The position numbers and the translations under genes were made by a program. From Methylobacter sp. (GTDB lineage Bacteria; Pseudomonadota; Gammaproteobacteria; Methylococcales; Methylomonadaceae): DNA of 54,243 nt. Below, one piece after another: positions 16,037 through 26,348 of this stretch. Position 1 is the first letter of the stretch. Each line of letters starts with the position of its first letter. The stretch covers positions 1 to 54,243 of the forward strand of contig JAURYJ010000045.1 of the NCBI GenBank assembly GCA_030653985.1, read 5' to 3'. The notes under the pieces are model-generated. The model saw nothing but the letters and a program-made list of their open reading frames with translations. It ran no database searches and was not told the origin of the DNA.

Positions 16037-17476
16037 TTAAGCGGTTGTGTCAGGTCCAACAGTGATGACTTTTAAAGCGTTGGTTCCGCCCGGTATCCCT
16101 TCCAGATCGCCTTGAGTGATGATAAATGTATCACCATCCACCGCTACGCCGCGCCTTTTTAATTCAGCTAGGATTGCTCGGTTGACTTCGGCATGATCAC
16201 TGAGGTCATGGATGAAAAGTATTGGAAAAACGCCACGATATAAGGTGACTTTCCCCAGCGTTTCTTGATGAGGGCTGAACGCAAAAATTGGAATGCCTGA
16301 GCTAATTCTGGACATCCATAAGGGAGTTGAGCCTGATTCGGTTAGCGCAGCAATGCCATTGATATTGGAGTGGTTAGCCAGGTACATTGCAGACATGGCA
16401 ATGGCCTCGTCGACGCGCTCAAACTGGAGGTCAACACGATGTTTTGAAACACGGACTTGGGATTGTTTTTCCACTTCAACGCAAACGCGATGCATGGCTT
16501 CAATGGCTTTAATCGGGTATTTTCCGGAGGCCGTCTCTGCCGATAGCATGATGACATCGGTACCGTCATAAACCGCATTGGCAACATCAAAAACTTCAGC
16601 GCGAGTAGGAATCGGGTTATCAATCATTGATTCCATCATTTGCGTGGCGGTAATCGCAACACGATTCAGCGACCGGGTACGATTAATCAACATTTTTTGC
16701 ACGGCAGGCAGGTTGGCATCACCAATTTCGACGCCAAGATCACCGCGAGCAACCATGACAGCATCCGATGCCAGAATGATTTCGTCAATAACATCGAGGG
16801 CTTCAGCCCGTTCAACCTTGGCCACGATGCCGGCATGACAACCTGCAGCCACTAACAGACGACGTGCTTCATGAAGATCTTCAGCGGTGCGTGGAAAAGA
16901 AATAGCGACATAATCGCATTTCATTATCGCAATCGTTTTAATATCTTCCTTGTCCTTGTCGGTTAATGCAGCGGCAGAAAGACCGCCGCCCATCAGGTTG
17001 ATACCTTTGTTATTAGACAGATCGCCACCCACGATAACCGTGCAGTTAACGCGCATATTTTCAACGTTGACCACATCCAGTACGATACGGCCATCATCCA
17101 GTAGCAGCCTGCTTCCCGGCTTAACTTCTAAGGCTAAGGGTTCATAGGTAATACCTACTTGAGTATTATCGCCAGCCAGTGGATCCAGGTTGATATCCAA
17201 AGCAAAATTCTGTCCCTCATTTAAAAACACTTTAGTGTCTTTAAAGCGGGCAATACGAATTTTAGGGCCTTGCAAATCAGCTAAAATACCTACCAGTCTG
17301 CCAGTTTTCAGGCTAAGTTCACGGACAGCGTTGGCTCTGTTGATGTGATCTTGAGCAGAGCCATGTGAAAAGTTCATGCGAACAAAATCAAGGCCCGCTG
17401 CAAACATGCCTTCGAGTACGCCGGGCTTGTCTGTAGCGGGACCTAGTGTGGCTAAAATTTTGGTTCTTCTTAACAT
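16037..17476 (-). CDS. pyk: Pyruvate kinase
   Basis: This enzyme converts phosphoenolpyruvate and ADP to pyruvate and ATP, the last step of glycolysis. The 479 residues begin [19 protein letters not shown] and contain MNFSHGS, the active-site segment [20 protein letters not shown] and [20 protein letters not shown]. It resembles the PykA type. The start lies 15 bp downstream of the gap stop on the same strand, so gap-pyk is probably an operon. The gene ends near the hairpin shared with clpB. Confidence 0.96.
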   Translation of the reverse strand: MLRRTKILATLGPATDKPGVLEGMFAAGLDFVRMNFSHGSAQDHINRANAVRELSLKTGRLVGILADLQGPKIRIARFKDTKVFLNEGQNFALDINLDPLAGDNTQVGITYEPLALEVKPGSRLLLDDGRIVLDVVNVENMRVNCTVIVGGDLSNNKGINLMGGGLSAAALTDKDKEDIKTIAIMKCDYVAISFPRTAEDLHEARRLLVAAGCHAGIVAKVERAEALDVIDEIILASDAVMVARGDLGVEIGDANLPAVQKMLINRTRSLNRVAITATQMMESMIDNPIPTRAEVFDVANAVYDGTDVIMLSAETASGKYPIKAIEAMHRVCVEVEKQSQVRVSKHRVDLQFERVDEAIAMSAMYLANHSNINGIAALTESGSTPLWMSRISSGIPIFAFSPHQETLGKVTLYRGVFPILFIHDLSDHAEVNRAILAELKRRGVAVDGDTFIITQGDLEGIPGGTNALKVITVGPDTTA

Positions 17477-17491
17477 TATGTGGAAAATCCG

Positions 17492-18505
17492 TTATTTAGC
17501 GTTGACTAAAGCAATTGTGGTGTCCAACATACGATTTGAGAAGCCCCATTCGTTGTCATACCAAGCGAGAACTTTTACAAAGTTACCATTCATGACCTTG
17601 GTCAATGACGACTCATAAATAGATGACGCAGGATTATGATTAAAGTCAATTGAAACCAATGGCTTAGTGTTGAATTCCAGAATGCCTTTTAATGAGCTTT
17701 CAGAGGCTGTTTTCAGAATTTGGTCAACTTCTTCTTTGGTGGTATTTCTGCCCGCTTGAAAAGTTAAATCAACAACAGAAACGTTAATCGTCGGCACACG
17801 CATAGCGAAACCGTCCATTTTACCAACCAGTTCAGGTAGTACCAAGCCAACAGCGGCAGCAGCACCAGTCTTTGTAGGAATCATGGATTGTGTGGCTGAA
17901 CGAGCGCGGTGTAAATCGCTGTGATAAACGTCAGTTAAAACTTGATCGTTGGTGTAAGAGTGGATCGTGGTCATTAAACCATGGACCACACCAATGGTGT
18001 CGAGTAGCGGCTTAACTAAGGGCGATAAACAGTTAGTTGTGCATGACGCATTGGAAATAACGGTATCGGACGCTTTCAGCACATCATGATTGACGCCATA
18101 GACGATAGTGGCATCAACATCGTTGCCGCCGGGGGCTGAAATAATAACTTTTTTTGCGCCGGCAGTGATATGAGCAGATGCCTTGGCTTTGCTGGTGAAA
18201 AAACCAGTGCATTCATGAACGACATCAATATTTAGGTCTTTCCATGGTAGTTTTGATGGGTCTCTTTCTGAGAAAACCTTGATCTTATCGCCGTTAATAA
18301 CGATGTAATCGCCATCAACATTAACTTCGAAAGGAAATTTTCCATGCACTGAATCATATTGAGTCAGATGAGCATTGGTTGCAGCGTCGCCTAAATCATT
18401 GATTGCAACAATTTGAATTTCGTTGGTGCGGCCTGATTCGTATAATGCACGAACGATATTACGTCCAATACGACCATAACCATTGATTGCAACTTTAATT
18501 GGCAT
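17492..18505 (-). CDS. gap: Glyceraldehyde-3-phosphate dehydrogenase, type I
   Basis: GAPDH oxidises glyceraldehyde 3-phosphate to 1,3-bisphosphoglycerate. The 337-residue protein has the NAD-binding N-terminus [20 protein letters not shown] and the catalytic C155 in [12 protein letters not shown]. The C-terminus [14 protein letters not shown] is typical. The residues after the second strand (IND, D37) suggest preference for NAD+ over NADP+, which is inference. A GGAGAA ribosome-binding site precedes the ATG. It is the first gene of the gap-pyk pair. Confidence 0.97.
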   Translation of the reverse strand: MPIKVAINGYGRIGRNIVRALYESGRTNEIQIVAINDLGDAATNAHLTQYDSVHGKFPFEVNVDGDYIVINGDKIKVFSERDPSKLPWKDLNIDVVHECTGFFTSKAKASAHITAGAKKVIISAPGGNDVDATIVYGVNHDVLKASDTVISNASCTTNCLSPLVKPLLDTIGVVHGLMTTIHSYTNDQVLTDVYHSDLHRARSATQSMIPTKTGAAAAVGLVLPELVGKMDGFAMRVPTINVSVVDLTFQAGRNTTKEEVDQILKTASESSLKGILEFNTKPLVSIDFNHNPASSIYESSLTKVMNGNFVKVLAWYDNEWGFSNRMLDTTIALVNAK

Positions 18506-18689
18506 AGATATTCTCCAGATTGATGAAAAGAAAACTTACAAAAACGGATAGCCCTAAAGCTTCCGAGAAACTTGGCAATTGTACCAAAAACTATGATGAT
18601 TAGTCTATTGACATGGAAAGCGACTGTTGATTGTTGAGTATGCCAACCGATGTAGCCGAGCAAATAAATCTAGGCAAGTTAAATATTGC

Positions 18690-20096
18690 CTACAGCACTT
18701 TAGGCAAGAAGTGACTGCTTTGTCTTGCCGTCTGAATGGCGAGTCTGACGGTATCGGGAGCGGTGCCGCCAATATGTTTACGCGCTGCGACCGAACCTTC
18801 CAGGGTTAGATAATCAAAAACATCATCAGTAACTAAGCTCGAAAAATGCTGTAGTTCTGACAGGGGAAGTTCGGATAAATCGCGTTGTGTTTCTAATCCT
18901 AGGCGCACAGCCAGACCGACAACTTCATGTGCATCACGAAAAGCCATACCTTTACGTACCAGATAATCGGCTAAATCGGTTGCCGTGGCAAAGCCGCGTT
19001 TAGCTGAATTATACATATTGGCTTTTTTGGCTTCGATGTGAGGGACCATGTCGGCATAGGCCCGCAGACAATTAATTAAGGTGTCGACAGTATCGAATAG
19101 CGGCTCCTTATCTTCCTGATTGTCTTTGTTGTAAGCCAATGGCTGGCTTTTCATCAGCATCAGCAATGAAACTAAGTGGCCGGTTACCCGGCCGGATTTG
19201 CCTCGAACCAATTCGGGTACGTCAGGGTTTTTCTTTTGCGGCATAATTGAAGAGCCGGTGCAAAAGGCATCAGGCATTTCAATGAAGTTGAACTGGGCGC
19301 TGGACCATAAGATTAATTCTTCAGAAAAACGCGATAAATGCATCATGATTAAGCTGCCTGCTGCGGTAAACTCAATCGCAAAATCACGGTCGCTGACCGA
19401 ATCCAGCGAATTAGCCGACGGACGGCTAAAACCCAGTAAAGCAGCAGTCATCTGACGGTCTATCGGGTAACTGGTTCCTGCCAACGCCGCTGAACCTAGC
19501 GGCATAATATTGACGCGCTTGCAGCAATCCTCAAGCCTTTCCCTATCGCGGCTTAGCATTTCGAACCATGCCATCAGGTGATGGCCGAAGGTTATCGGCT
19601 GAGCGACTTGTAAATGCGTAAAGCCCGGCATGATGGTGTCGGCATGTTGTTCTGCCAAATCCAGAATGGCGGTTTGCAAGCGCGTGAGCTGGATAGTGAT
19701 CTGTTGAATTTCACTGCGCAGGTAAAGACGAATGTCCGTTGCCACTTGATCATTGCGGGAGCGTCCGGTATGCAGTTTTTTCCCGGCAATGCCGATTAAA
19801 TCAGTCAGGCGGGCTTCAATGTTCATATGAACATCTTCCTGTTTTATCGACCAGACAAACTCACCCTTAATGACTTCCTGGCTGATTTGGGTCAAGCCAT
19901 TAATAATGTCATCACGTTCCGGTTCGGTCAGAATTCCGCAAGAGCAAAGCATTTTTGCGTGGGCAATTGACCCTTCAATATCCTGCTGCGCCATACGCTG
20001 GTCAAAGTCGACAGAGGCGGTGAATACCTCGACAAAGGCATCGGTTGCTTGGGCAAATCGGGCGCTGGAAAGTTTGTCGGCGTTAACGTTGGTCAT
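18690..20096 (-). CDS. argH: Argininosuccinate lyase
   Basis: ArgH cleaves argininosuccinate to arginine and fumarate, the last step of arginine synthesis. The 468 residues are of usual length. Conserved parts include [15 protein letters not shown] (about 113-127) and [10 protein letters not shown] with catalytic H161. The signature loop [12 protein letters not shown] (281-292) carries the catalytic serine. The ATG at 20096 agrees with family members. The gene has its own upstream region with a large dispersed repeat and is divergent from hemC, as in several gammaproteobacteria. About 180 bp separate its end from gap. Confidence 0.97.
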   Translation of the reverse strand: MTNVNADKLSSARFAQATDAFVEVFTASVDFDQRMAQQDIEGSIAHAKMLCSCGILTEPERDDIINGLTQISQEVIKGEFVWSIKQEDVHMNIEARLTDLIGIAGKKLHTGRSRNDQVATDIRLYLRSEIQQITIQLTRLQTAILDLAEQHADTIMPGFTHLQVAQPITFGHHLMAWFEMLSRDRERLEDCCKRVNIMPLGSAALAGTSYPIDRQMTAALLGFSRPSANSLDSVSDRDFAIEFTAAGSLIMMHLSRFSEELILWSSAQFNFIEMPDAFCTGSSIMPQKKNPDVPELVRGKSGRVTGHLVSLLMLMKSQPLAYNKDNQEDKEPLFDTVDTLINCLRAYADMVPHIEAKKANMYNSAKRGFATATDLADYLVRKGMAFRDAHEVVGLAVRLGLETQRDLSELPLSELQHFSSLVTDDVFDYLTLEGSVAARKHIGGTAPDTVRLAIQTARQSSHFLPKVL

Positions 20097-20140
20097 GATG
20101 GCTTCATTGTAAGTTGGCTATTGTGCAAAATTATACCTCT

Positions 20141-20306
20141 AAAGCTTCCGCTCCTGCTAACGCTCCTTACCTACATCCCTGTAGGCAAAGCTTCCGCTCA
20201 TCGGCAACTGCTCCTGCGTCGCCTAAAGCGCCTACTTTTGGTGCTCTGCCTCCTGCATCCATGCAGTCGTGCTAACGCTCCTTACCTACATTCGTGTAGG
20301 TAAAGC
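20141..20306. repeat. Composite dispersed palindromic repeat (fullest copy) between argH and hemC
   Basis: The array reads as unit A (AAAGCTTCCGCTCCTGCTAA, then CGCTCCTTACCTACATCCCTGTAGGC, 20141-20186), a second partial A start, then unit B in inverse orientation (CGGCAACTGCTCCTGC ... CTTTTGGTGCTCTGCCTCCT ... GCATCCATGCAGTCG). A further partial A unit follows (GCTAACGCTCCTTACCTACA, to GTAGGTAAAG). Unit A contains the small hairpin CCTACA/TGTAGG. Pieces of A recur inside mltB, hemX and phoR, and pieces of B inside tnpB and at 35776-35912. Confidence 0.85.
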
Positions 20307-20392
20307 CCCCGCATCGATACGGTCAAGAATTGAACTTCGATTAACCGTCATTAACTGACACGGGTTACAATAATGGCATTTATTGTTGAATA

Positions 20393-21334
20393 ATGAATGG
20401 TGTTCTTTTGATTGAAAAAATTATTCGTATTGCAACGCGGAGGAGTCCTCTGGCTTTGTGGCAGGCGGAGCACGTTGCAAAGCTGCTGGAGCGGACGTTT
20501 CCCGGTTGCCGGACTGAGCTGGTTAAAATGACCACTCAGGGCGATAAGATCCTTGATGCACCTTTAGCCAAAATTGGCGGTAAAGGTTTGTTTGTTAAAG
20601 AACTCGAGCAAGGCATGTTGGACGGTTCTGCCGACATTGCGGTGCATTCCATGAAGGATGTGCCGGTAGAATTTCCAGCGGGTTTGCATTTGTCCGCTAT
20701 TTTGACCCGTGAAGATCCGACCGATGCTTTTGTTTCCAATCATTACCCGACCTTACAGGATTTACCGGCTAATGCCAGAATCGGTACCTGCAGCTTGCGC
20801 AGACAATGCCAAATTAAAGAGCTTTACCCTGATGCTGAGATATTGTCGTTAAGGGGGAATGTGAATACCCGTTTGTCCAAGCTGGACGCAGGGGAATACG
20901 ATGCCATTATTCTGGCTTCAGCCGGTTTAAAAAGACTGGGCATGGCAGGGCGCATTAGCCAATGCCTGGATACCGGTATCAGTTTGCCTGCGATCGGCCA
21001 GGGAGCCATAGGCATTGAATGCCGGGTTGATGATTTGGAACTCAATCAGATGCTGAGCGTGTTGCATGATAGCGAAACGGGGCTGTGTTTGGCAGCAGAA
21101 AGAGCCATGAACGCGCGCTTGAATGGCGGTTGTCAAGTGCCGATTGCCGGTTTCGCAGAGCTGCAAGGTGAGCAATTGTTCATGCGCGGATTGGTCGGCA
21201 GTCCTGATGGCAGTGTGATCTATCGGTCTCAGCGAACAGGCGGACGCGACCAAGCTGAAGCTATCGGCACAATGATTGCCGAAGACTTATTAGCTCAAGG
21301 CGCAGATAAAATTCTGCAAGCGCTGTTCGACTGA
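20393..21334 (+). CDS. hemC: Porphobilinogen deaminase (hydroxymethylbilane synthase)
   Basis: HemC joins four porphobilinogen units into hydroxymethylbilane in heme and siroheme synthesis. The 313 residues include [17 protein letters not shown] near the start and [17 protein letters not shown] carries the catalytic aspartate, D89. C247 in [13 protein letters not shown] anchors the dipyrromethane cofactor. The start is uncertain: ATG 20393 adds a few residues compared with homologues, and a TTG at 20408 would give a more typical N-terminus. It heads the hemC-hemD-hemX-hemY cluster, with hemD beginning 2 bp after the stop. Confidence 0.96.
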   Translation: MNGVLLIEKIIRIATRRSPLALWQAEHVAKLLERTFPGCRTELVKMTTQGDKILDAPLAKIGGKGLFVKELEQGMLDGSADIAVHSMKDVPVEFPAGLHLSAILTREDPTDAFVSNHYPTLQDLPANARIGTCSLRRQCQIKELYPDAEILSLRGNVNTRLSKLDAGEYDAIILASAGLKRLGMAGRISQCLDTGISLPAIGQGAIGIECRVDDLELNQMLSVLHDSETGLCLAAERAMNARLNGGCQVPIAGFAELQGEQLFMRGLVGSPDGSVIYRSQRTGGRDQAEAIGTMIAEDLLAQGADKILQALFD

Positions 21335-21336
21335 TT

Positions 21337-22101
21337 ATGATTTTAAACGGCGCGCATGTTTTAGTGACGCGGCCTGAGCATCAGGCGGAAAACCTGAGTC
21401 GTTTAATTGAACAGCGGGGTGGCATCGCCGTTCGGTTTCCAACGCTGGAGATTATTTCACTGGATGATGCCGAACCGGTAAAAACTACGCTGGAGAATCT
21501 GGATAGCTTTGACTGGGTTATTTTCATCAGTGCCAATGCAGTAAATTTTGCTCTAAAGGCGAATGGTGGCAAAATAAGGTTCATGAAATCTGTGCGTTTT
21601 GCCGCAGTAGGGCAGTCAACGGCGCTAGCCATGAAAATGGCGGGGTTGCCGGTCGATTTAGTGCCTGAAGCGGGTTATAACAGTGAAGCATTGCTGGCAA
21701 TGCCACAACTACAACAGGTCGAAGGGCAGAATTTTCTAATCGTTCGTGGTGAAGGTGGTCGCGAACAGCTGGCAACTACGTTGCGCAGCAGAGGCGCAGC
21801 GGTTAACTATCTGGAAGTCTATAAAAGAATAATTCCCCGTATTGATAACTCACCAGTTGTCGAATTGCTTGCGCAGCACCGACTGGATGTCATTACCGTA
21901 ACCAGTGCAGAAGCTTTGCAAAACTTGCATTTCATGCTGGATGAAAATAATGATCTATTGTCCTTAATACCCTTAGTGGTAGTTAGCGATAGAATCAGGC
22001 GACAAGCCTTCGATATGGGATTTAATCGAATTGCTGTGACCGATAAACCTATCGATGCAGCAATTCTTGAGACAGTAATAACGTGTGTGACAGGGGAATA
22101 G
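21337..22101 (+). CDS. hemD: Uroporphyrinogen-III synthase
   Basis: HemD cyclises hydroxymethylbilane with inversion of ring D. The 254-residue protein belongs to this poorly conserved family. Recognisable parts are the N-terminal VLVTRPEHQAENLSRLIEQRGG, DWVIFISANAV and VAVGQ-like AAVGQSTALAMK. The segments NFLIVRGEGGREQLATTLRSRGA and TVTSAEALQNLHFML follow. It is tightly packed between hemC and hemX (2 bp and 1 bp gaps), indicating translational coupling. Confidence 0.93.
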   Translation: MILNGAHVLVTRPEHQAENLSRLIEQRGGIAVRFPTLEIISLDDAEPVKTTLENLDSFDWVIFISANAVNFALKANGGKIRFMKSVRFAAVGQSTALAMKMAGLPVDLVPEAGYNSEALLAMPQLQQVEGQNFLIVRGEGGREQLATTLRSRGAAVNYLEVYKRIIPRIDNSPVVELLAQHRLDVITVTSAEALQNLHFMLDENNDLLSLIPLVVVSDRIRRQAFDMGFNRIAVTDKPIDAAILETVITCVTGE

Positions 22102-22102
22102 A

Positions 22103-23470
22103 GTGGCCGAAGTGAGTGAACAACAAGAACAAAATGTGAGTGATAATAGCAGCAAAACTTCCGTTCCTGCTAACGCCCCTCGCAAGTCGCGTAGCGGACT
22201 CTGGCTTGGCATTATTGTGCTGCTCATTATAATAAGTGTGGTTGGTGCCGGTTTTTATCTTTTTCAGCAATTACGCTCTCAACAGGATAATTTAGGTGGT
22301 GAGGTTAATAAAGGTGATATGCACCTCATCGAGTTATCAAAGCAGATTAGCGGCTATCAGACGCAACTTGCCGCTATGCAATCTCAGCTGGCAACTGTAG
22401 AAGCTAATGTCGCCGGAAAAGATACCCATTTTACCAAAACACTGGCGGATTTTTCACGGCTGCATAGCGAAAAACTGGACAGTACCCGAGGCGAGTTAAG
22501 CAGCGCAATTTCGCAAGTACAGCGTCAATTGGGCAAGACCCGCAGCGACTGGTTAATTGCCGATGCGGAATATCTATTAAGCGTAGCCAATCAACGCCTG
22601 CATTTAGTCGGCGATGTGAATACCACCTACGAGGCGTTGGAAGCGGCGGATCAACGCCTGAGAGAAAGTGGCGATGCCGGGGTATTTAAAATCCGTGAAC
22701 AAATCGCCAAGGACGTCGCGGCAATCCGTAATGTCGCGGTCGCTGATACTGTGGGTATTTATGCTTCGATTCAATCACTGCAAACCCAGGTCGATTCATT
22801 GGTCTTGTTTTTACCGTATACAGGAAAAGCGTTGACTCAGCCCGAAGCAGTACAAGAACCGACCGATAAGGCAGCTCACAATCTGCTTGACTCAGCAATA
22901 GATCAACTGGAAGGGATAGTCACTATCAGGCACACCGAACATCCGATTAAGGAAATATTAACACCGGAACAATCCCAGTTTATTCGCGAACAGTTAAGAG
23001 TAAAACTGGAAATGGCGAAAATTGCCCTCGTTCAGCAACATCAGCAACTCTATCAATCCAGTCTGACTGATGCAAAAAAATGGGTCGAGCTTAACTTTGC
23101 TAGGGACGCACAGACGAATAAGTTTATTGCCGAACTGGACAAATTTAACGCCATCAAGATCCGCAGCGAGTTTCCCGACATCAGTCTGTCGCTGAAAATG
23201 CTTAGAGATATTACCAAGCTGAGACTGGACGCTGATAAAGCCATGCCGCAGGCTGAAAAAATCGAACCCGTTCAACTTGAAAAACCAGCCGGAGCGGTAA
23301 ACCCCGCTGAGATGACAGCACCGCCCGCTGAGCAACCACCGGCTGCCAAGGATGGCGGGAATGTCGAAACCGGCAAGACTGCACCGACGCCGGAGGCAGA
23401 GCAACGCAAGGAGCAGTTGCCGAAGGAACCGTTACGACAGCCGGTTGAAGCTGCACCTGCCGCACAATAA
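22103..23470 (+). CDS. hemX: HemX-family inner-membrane protein
   Basis: This is the HemX homologue that follows hemD in many gammaproteobacteria. It is often annotated as a uroporphyrin-III C-methyltransferase, but it lacks that enzyme's domain; its biochemical role is not established. The 455 residues start at GTG 22103, 1 bp after hemD. A short cytoplasmic tail is followed by one membrane helix (about residues 33-54, LWLGIIVLLIIISVVGAGFY). A long coiled-coil and helical periplasmic part ends in a Pro/Ala/Glu-rich tail (from about 385). In the N-terminal tail the peptide KTSVPANAPR (18-27) is encoded by a copy of the dispersed repeat (22154-22186). Confidence 0.9.
   Translation: MAEVSEQQEQNVSDNSSKTSVPANAPRKSRSGLWLGIIVLLIIISVVGAGFYLFQQLRSQQDNLGGEVNKGDMHLIELSKQISGYQTQLAAMQSQLATVEANVAGKDTHFTKTLADFSRLHSEKLDSTRGELSSAISQVQRQLGKTRSDWLIADAEYLLSVANQRLHLVGDVNTTYEALEAADQRLRESGDAGVFKIREQIAKDVAAIRNVAVADTVGIYASIQSLQTQVDSLVLFLPYTGKALTQPEAVQEPTDKAAHNLLDSAIDQLEGIVTIRHTEHPIKEILTPEQSQFIREQLRVKLEMAKIALVQQHQQLYQSSLTDAKKWVELNFARDAQTNKFIAELDKFNAIKIRSEFPDISLSLKMLRDITKLRLDADKAMPQAEKIEPVQLEKPAGAVNPAEMTAPPAEQPPAAKDGGNVETGKTAPTPEAEQRKEQLPKEPLRQPVEAAPAAQ
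22154..22186 (+). repeat. Dispersed-repeat unit inside hemX
   Basis: AAAACTTCCGTTCCTGCTAA followed by CGCCCCTCGC matches the start of the repeat at 20141 with a few changes. It also matches the mltB copy, which shares CGCCCCTCGCC. It is read in the same frame as in mltB, giving Ser-Val-Pro-Ala-Asn-Ala-Pro. Confidence 0.7.
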
Positions 23471-23482
23471 TCCAGAGAGTAC

Positions 23483-24715
23483 ATGATGAAAAATATAATG
23501 TATTTTCTGGGTTCGCTGCTTGTTGCCATTATTGCCGCTTTTTTAACCAATAAATGGCTGGGCGGATTTGAGAATCCCGGTTATGTCTTGATAGGTATAG
23601 GACATTGGTCCTTGGAAACATCGCTAATCGTTTTTGCGGTTAGCTTGATCCTGGCGTTTTTTGTGTTTTATGTCTTTTTCCGATTTTTAGGTTGGCTGCT
23701 CAGATTGCCGGGCCAAGTTAAAAATCGCGGCAAAAACATAAAATTTAACCGTTCCCAGGAAGCCCTGATTGCAGGCCTGGTCGATTCTGCGGAAGGTAAC
23801 TGGGAAAAAGCCGAAAAAGTATTGATCAAGCACGCCTCGCAAAGCGGCGCTCCGTTGATTCACTATTTGACCGCAGCCAGAGCCGCACAGTCCCGTGGCG
23901 CGTTCGATAAAAGGGATGAATATCTAAAAAAGGCAGCAGATGGCGCGCCGGGTTCCGATGTGGCGATAGGCCTGACACAGGCGGAATTGCATTTGTCGGA
24001 AAAACAGTTCGCGCAAGCCCTAGAAACGCTTGCGCGACTGCATTCCATCAATCCAACTCATGCCAGCGTATTGAAATTATTACACCAAGCTTATCAACAG
24101 GCCGGTGATTGGGAAGGTATTCGCAAGCTGATTCCGTCATTGAATACCCATAAGGTGTTGATGGAAGCCGAGATAAAACTGCTGGAGACCGAAGCATTCA
24201 GCAAATTGTTAAAGCAGGCGGCCGAGCGAGGCAGTGTTGAGGAAATTGAATTGCTATGGTCAGAAATTCCTGATTACATCAGACAGATGAAAGGTGTTTC
24301 GGCTATCTATTTTGCCGCGATGATAGACGCAGGAGCAGGCGCAAAAGTTGAAGGCGGCTTGGCCAGAGCTTTGTCGACAACCTGGGATCAAACGCTGGTG
24401 GTATTATTTGGTAATGTACAGTCGCTTAATGTTGCAAGACAGTTTGAAACTGCCGAACAGTGGTTGCCTATGCACCCTAGGGATGCCGTATTCCTGGCCG
24501 TACTGGGTAAGTTGAGCATGAAATGTGGCGATAAGCAAAAAGCCGAGACCTATCTGACCAAAAGTATTTCAATAGAGCCTACCGTTCCGGCTTATCAACT
24601 ATTCGGCGATTTGCTGTTTGCCCAAGGCAATAAAGACAGAGCCAGTGAATGTTATAAGCAGGGTCTGGAGTTGGCGTCTAGTGAGATTATTAGTCGGATT
24701 GATTTAATATACTGA
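23483..24715 (+). CDS. hemY: HemY-family TPR membrane protein
   Basis: This is a proteobacterial HemY (COG3071), not the Bacillus protoporphyrinogen oxidase of the same name. It is a 410-residue protein with two N-terminal membrane helices (about 1-20 and 42-66). The family feature LPGQVKNRGKNIKFNRSQEALIAGL follows. The rest is a tetratricopeptide-like helical repeat domain facing the periplasm or cytoplasm. The exact role in tetrapyrrole metabolism is unknown. ATG 23483 lies 12 bp after hemX with GAGAG as a ribosome-binding site. It is the last gene of the hem cluster. Confidence 0.93.
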   Translation: MMKNIMYFLGSLLVAIIAAFLTNKWLGGFENPGYVLIGIGHWSLETSLIVFAVSLILAFFVFYVFFRFLGWLLRLPGQVKNRGKNIKFNRSQEALIAGLVDSAEGNWEKAEKVLIKHASQSGAPLIHYLTAARAAQSRGAFDKRDEYLKKAADGAPGSDVAIGLTQAELHLSEKQFAQALETLARLHSINPTHASVLKLLHQAYQQAGDWEGIRKLIPSLNTHKVLMEAEIKLLETEAFSKLLKQAAERGSVEEIELLWSEIPDYIRQMKGVSAIYFAAMIDAGAGAKVEGGLARALSTTWDQTLVVLFGNVQSLNVARQFETAEQWLPMHPRDAVFLAVLGKLSMKCGDKQKAETYLTKSISIEPTVPAYQLFGDLLFAQGNKDRASECYKQGLELASSEIISRIDLIY

Positions 24716-25385
24716 TACGCGAGTTCAAGTTTTTTTAGCTTGACTGAGACTATTTCGGATAACTCAAGATGTTTTCTCAATGTACTTATCAGCTATCGGT
24801 TTCTCGTTCCTTAGTAGCGCGTCATTGTCATTGAGTTAAGCAGTGCAAGAGACCGTAAGGGGTGGGCCATACCCGCGACATTTGGGCAGCGATTGCAAAG
24901 TTGTAGCCTCTTCATCGCGGGCATGGCCCGCTCCTACAGCGCTTAACATAATGGCAGTGACTATTCATCCAGCAATTCTCATTATGGAACTTATTTAAAA
25001 TCAATGTGTTGCTAATTTGACTTGTTAGTAGTGTTGTGCATCTTGGTCATTTTTTGATCAAATCGGCAACGATTGCGGTAAAAAACAACAAAATGCAATT
25101 TTTACGTTTTCATTTAATTGATTTTATTGATGTTTTCATAATTATTTTTACTGCTATTCATCCTGCAATCACACTTGGTCAACTTGCGTTGCCCATTCAG
25201 AATCAGCTTTGAGAAACCATTTGACGAAGTGTTCGGCCTGCTGTCCCGCTTGGCATCAAGGCTCGCCTGCCATACAAATCAGAGAATCGGACCGGCATTT
25301 GTTACTCAACTATTCCGCACGAGCCAGCTGTGGATTTTAGGTTTATCACTTTATCGGTAACGAATAACAAGCAGAGTCGGGTGCA
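24716..25385. other. Intergenic region between convergent hemY and lipA
   Basis: No supported gene lies in these 670 bp. It holds a REP-like doublet (24858-24938), an AT-rich stretch around 25050-25160, and moderately GC-rich DNA at 25165-25370. An open frame of 61 codons at 25175-25360 shows no recognisable protein features and no ribosome-binding site. The right part could be a decayed gene, but I cannot identify it. Confidence 0.6.
24858..24938. repeat. REP-like doublet (inverted pair)
   Basis: GGGGTGGGCCATACCCGCGA (starting at 24859) and TCGCGGGCATGGCCCGCTCC (24915-24934) are inverted copies of one sequence. Each carries an internal GGGC/GCCC palindrome. This is the architecture and core sequence of REP doublets in gammaproteobacteria such as Pseudomonas. 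Confidence 0.75.
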
Positions 25386-26348
25386 TCAGTCAGGCATTAC
25401 GCCCTTAGCCTGAAGGTCAGCGTGGTAGGATGATCTGACCATTGGCGCACTGGCGACTTGTTTAAATCCTAGGGCTTTTGCAACTGCGCCGTATTCATCA
25501 AATTGTTCGGGGGTGACGTAGTTTTGAACCGGCAAATGGGCTTTGCTGGGTTGCAGGTATTGGCCTATGGTCAGCATTGAGCAACCGTGGGCTAATAAAT
25601 CTTTCATGACCTGATGGACTTCGTCCGGCTGTTCGCCCACGCCGAGCATCAGGCCCGATTTGGTGGGCACTTGTGGCAGGATTTGGTGGAATTGTTGCAA
25701 CAAATTCAGTGAGCCTTGGTAGTCGGAACCGGGGCGCACTTGTTTGTACAGCCGAGGGACGGTTTCCAGGTTGTGATTGAACACGTCGCAGGGATGTTCG
25801 GCTAATATGGCTACGGCTTTTTCAATGCGTCCGCGAAAGTCGGGTACCAGGATTTCTATTTTGGTGGCGGGCGTTTGCAGGCGGATTTTTTCGATACACT
25901 CGGCAAAGTGTCCGGCTCCGCCGTCTCTTAAATCATCGCGGTCTACCGAGGTGATGACCACGTATTTCAAGGCCATGACCTGTATCGCATCGGCCAGATG
26001 CTGGGGTTCGTCTTTGTCCAGCGCCAGCGGCTTGCCGTGCGCGACATCGCAAAAAGGGCAGCGACGGGTGCATAAATCGCCCATGATCATGAAGGTGGCG
26101 GTGCCGTGCTGGAAACATTCTCCCAGATTGGGGCAGGCGGCTTCTTCGCAAACGGTATGCAGGTTGTTTTCGCGCAGCAGTTGCTTGATGCGGGTGACTT
26201 CGTCGCTGGCCGATATTTTTATGCGTATCCACTCCGGTTTGCGTAAAGTAGTTTCGGTCGGCTCTACTTTGATCGGAATTTTTGCCAGCTTTTCGGTGTT
26301 GCGCTGGTGAGAATCGGGCGTGGAACGGGAGGGCGCTTGATAAGTCAT
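25386..26348 (-). CDS. lipA: Lipoyl synthase
   Basis: LipA is a radical-SAM enzyme that inserts two sulfurs into protein-bound octanoyl groups to make lipoate. The 320 residues contain the auxiliary-cluster cysteines [13 protein letters not shown] and the radical-SAM motif CTRRCPFC. The C-terminal RSSYHAD supplies the conserved serine. GIMLG-like [14 protein letters not shown] is present. The ATG overlaps the lipB stop (ATGA), so the two are coupled. It is the last gene of the twelve-gene mreB-to-lipA minus-strand cluster. Confidence 0.97.
   Translation of the reverse strand: MTYQAPSRSTPDSHQRNTEKLAKIPIKVEPTETTLRKPEWIRIKISASDEVTRIKQLLRENNLHTVCEEAACPNLGECFQHGTATFMIMGDLCTRRCPFCDVAHGKPLALDKDEPQHLADAIQVMALKYVVITSVDRDDLRDGGAGHFAECIEKIRLQTPATKIEILVPDFRGRIEKAVAILAEHPCDVFNHNLETVPRLYKQVRPGSDYQGSLNLLQQFHQILPQVPTKSGLMLGVGEQPDEVHQVMKDLLAHGCSMLTIGQYLQPSKAHLPVQNYVTPEQFDEYGAVAKALGFKQVASAPMVRSSYHADLQAKGVMPD

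Noticed and set aside
20049..20303. 84-codon open frame upstream of hemC
   Set aside because: It consists largely of the dispersed repeat and has no independent coding evidence.
25175..25360. 61-codon open frame between hemY and lipA
   Set aside because: No signal peptide, known motif or ribosome-binding site; composition is unremarkable. It may be a remnant but cannot be supported as a gene.
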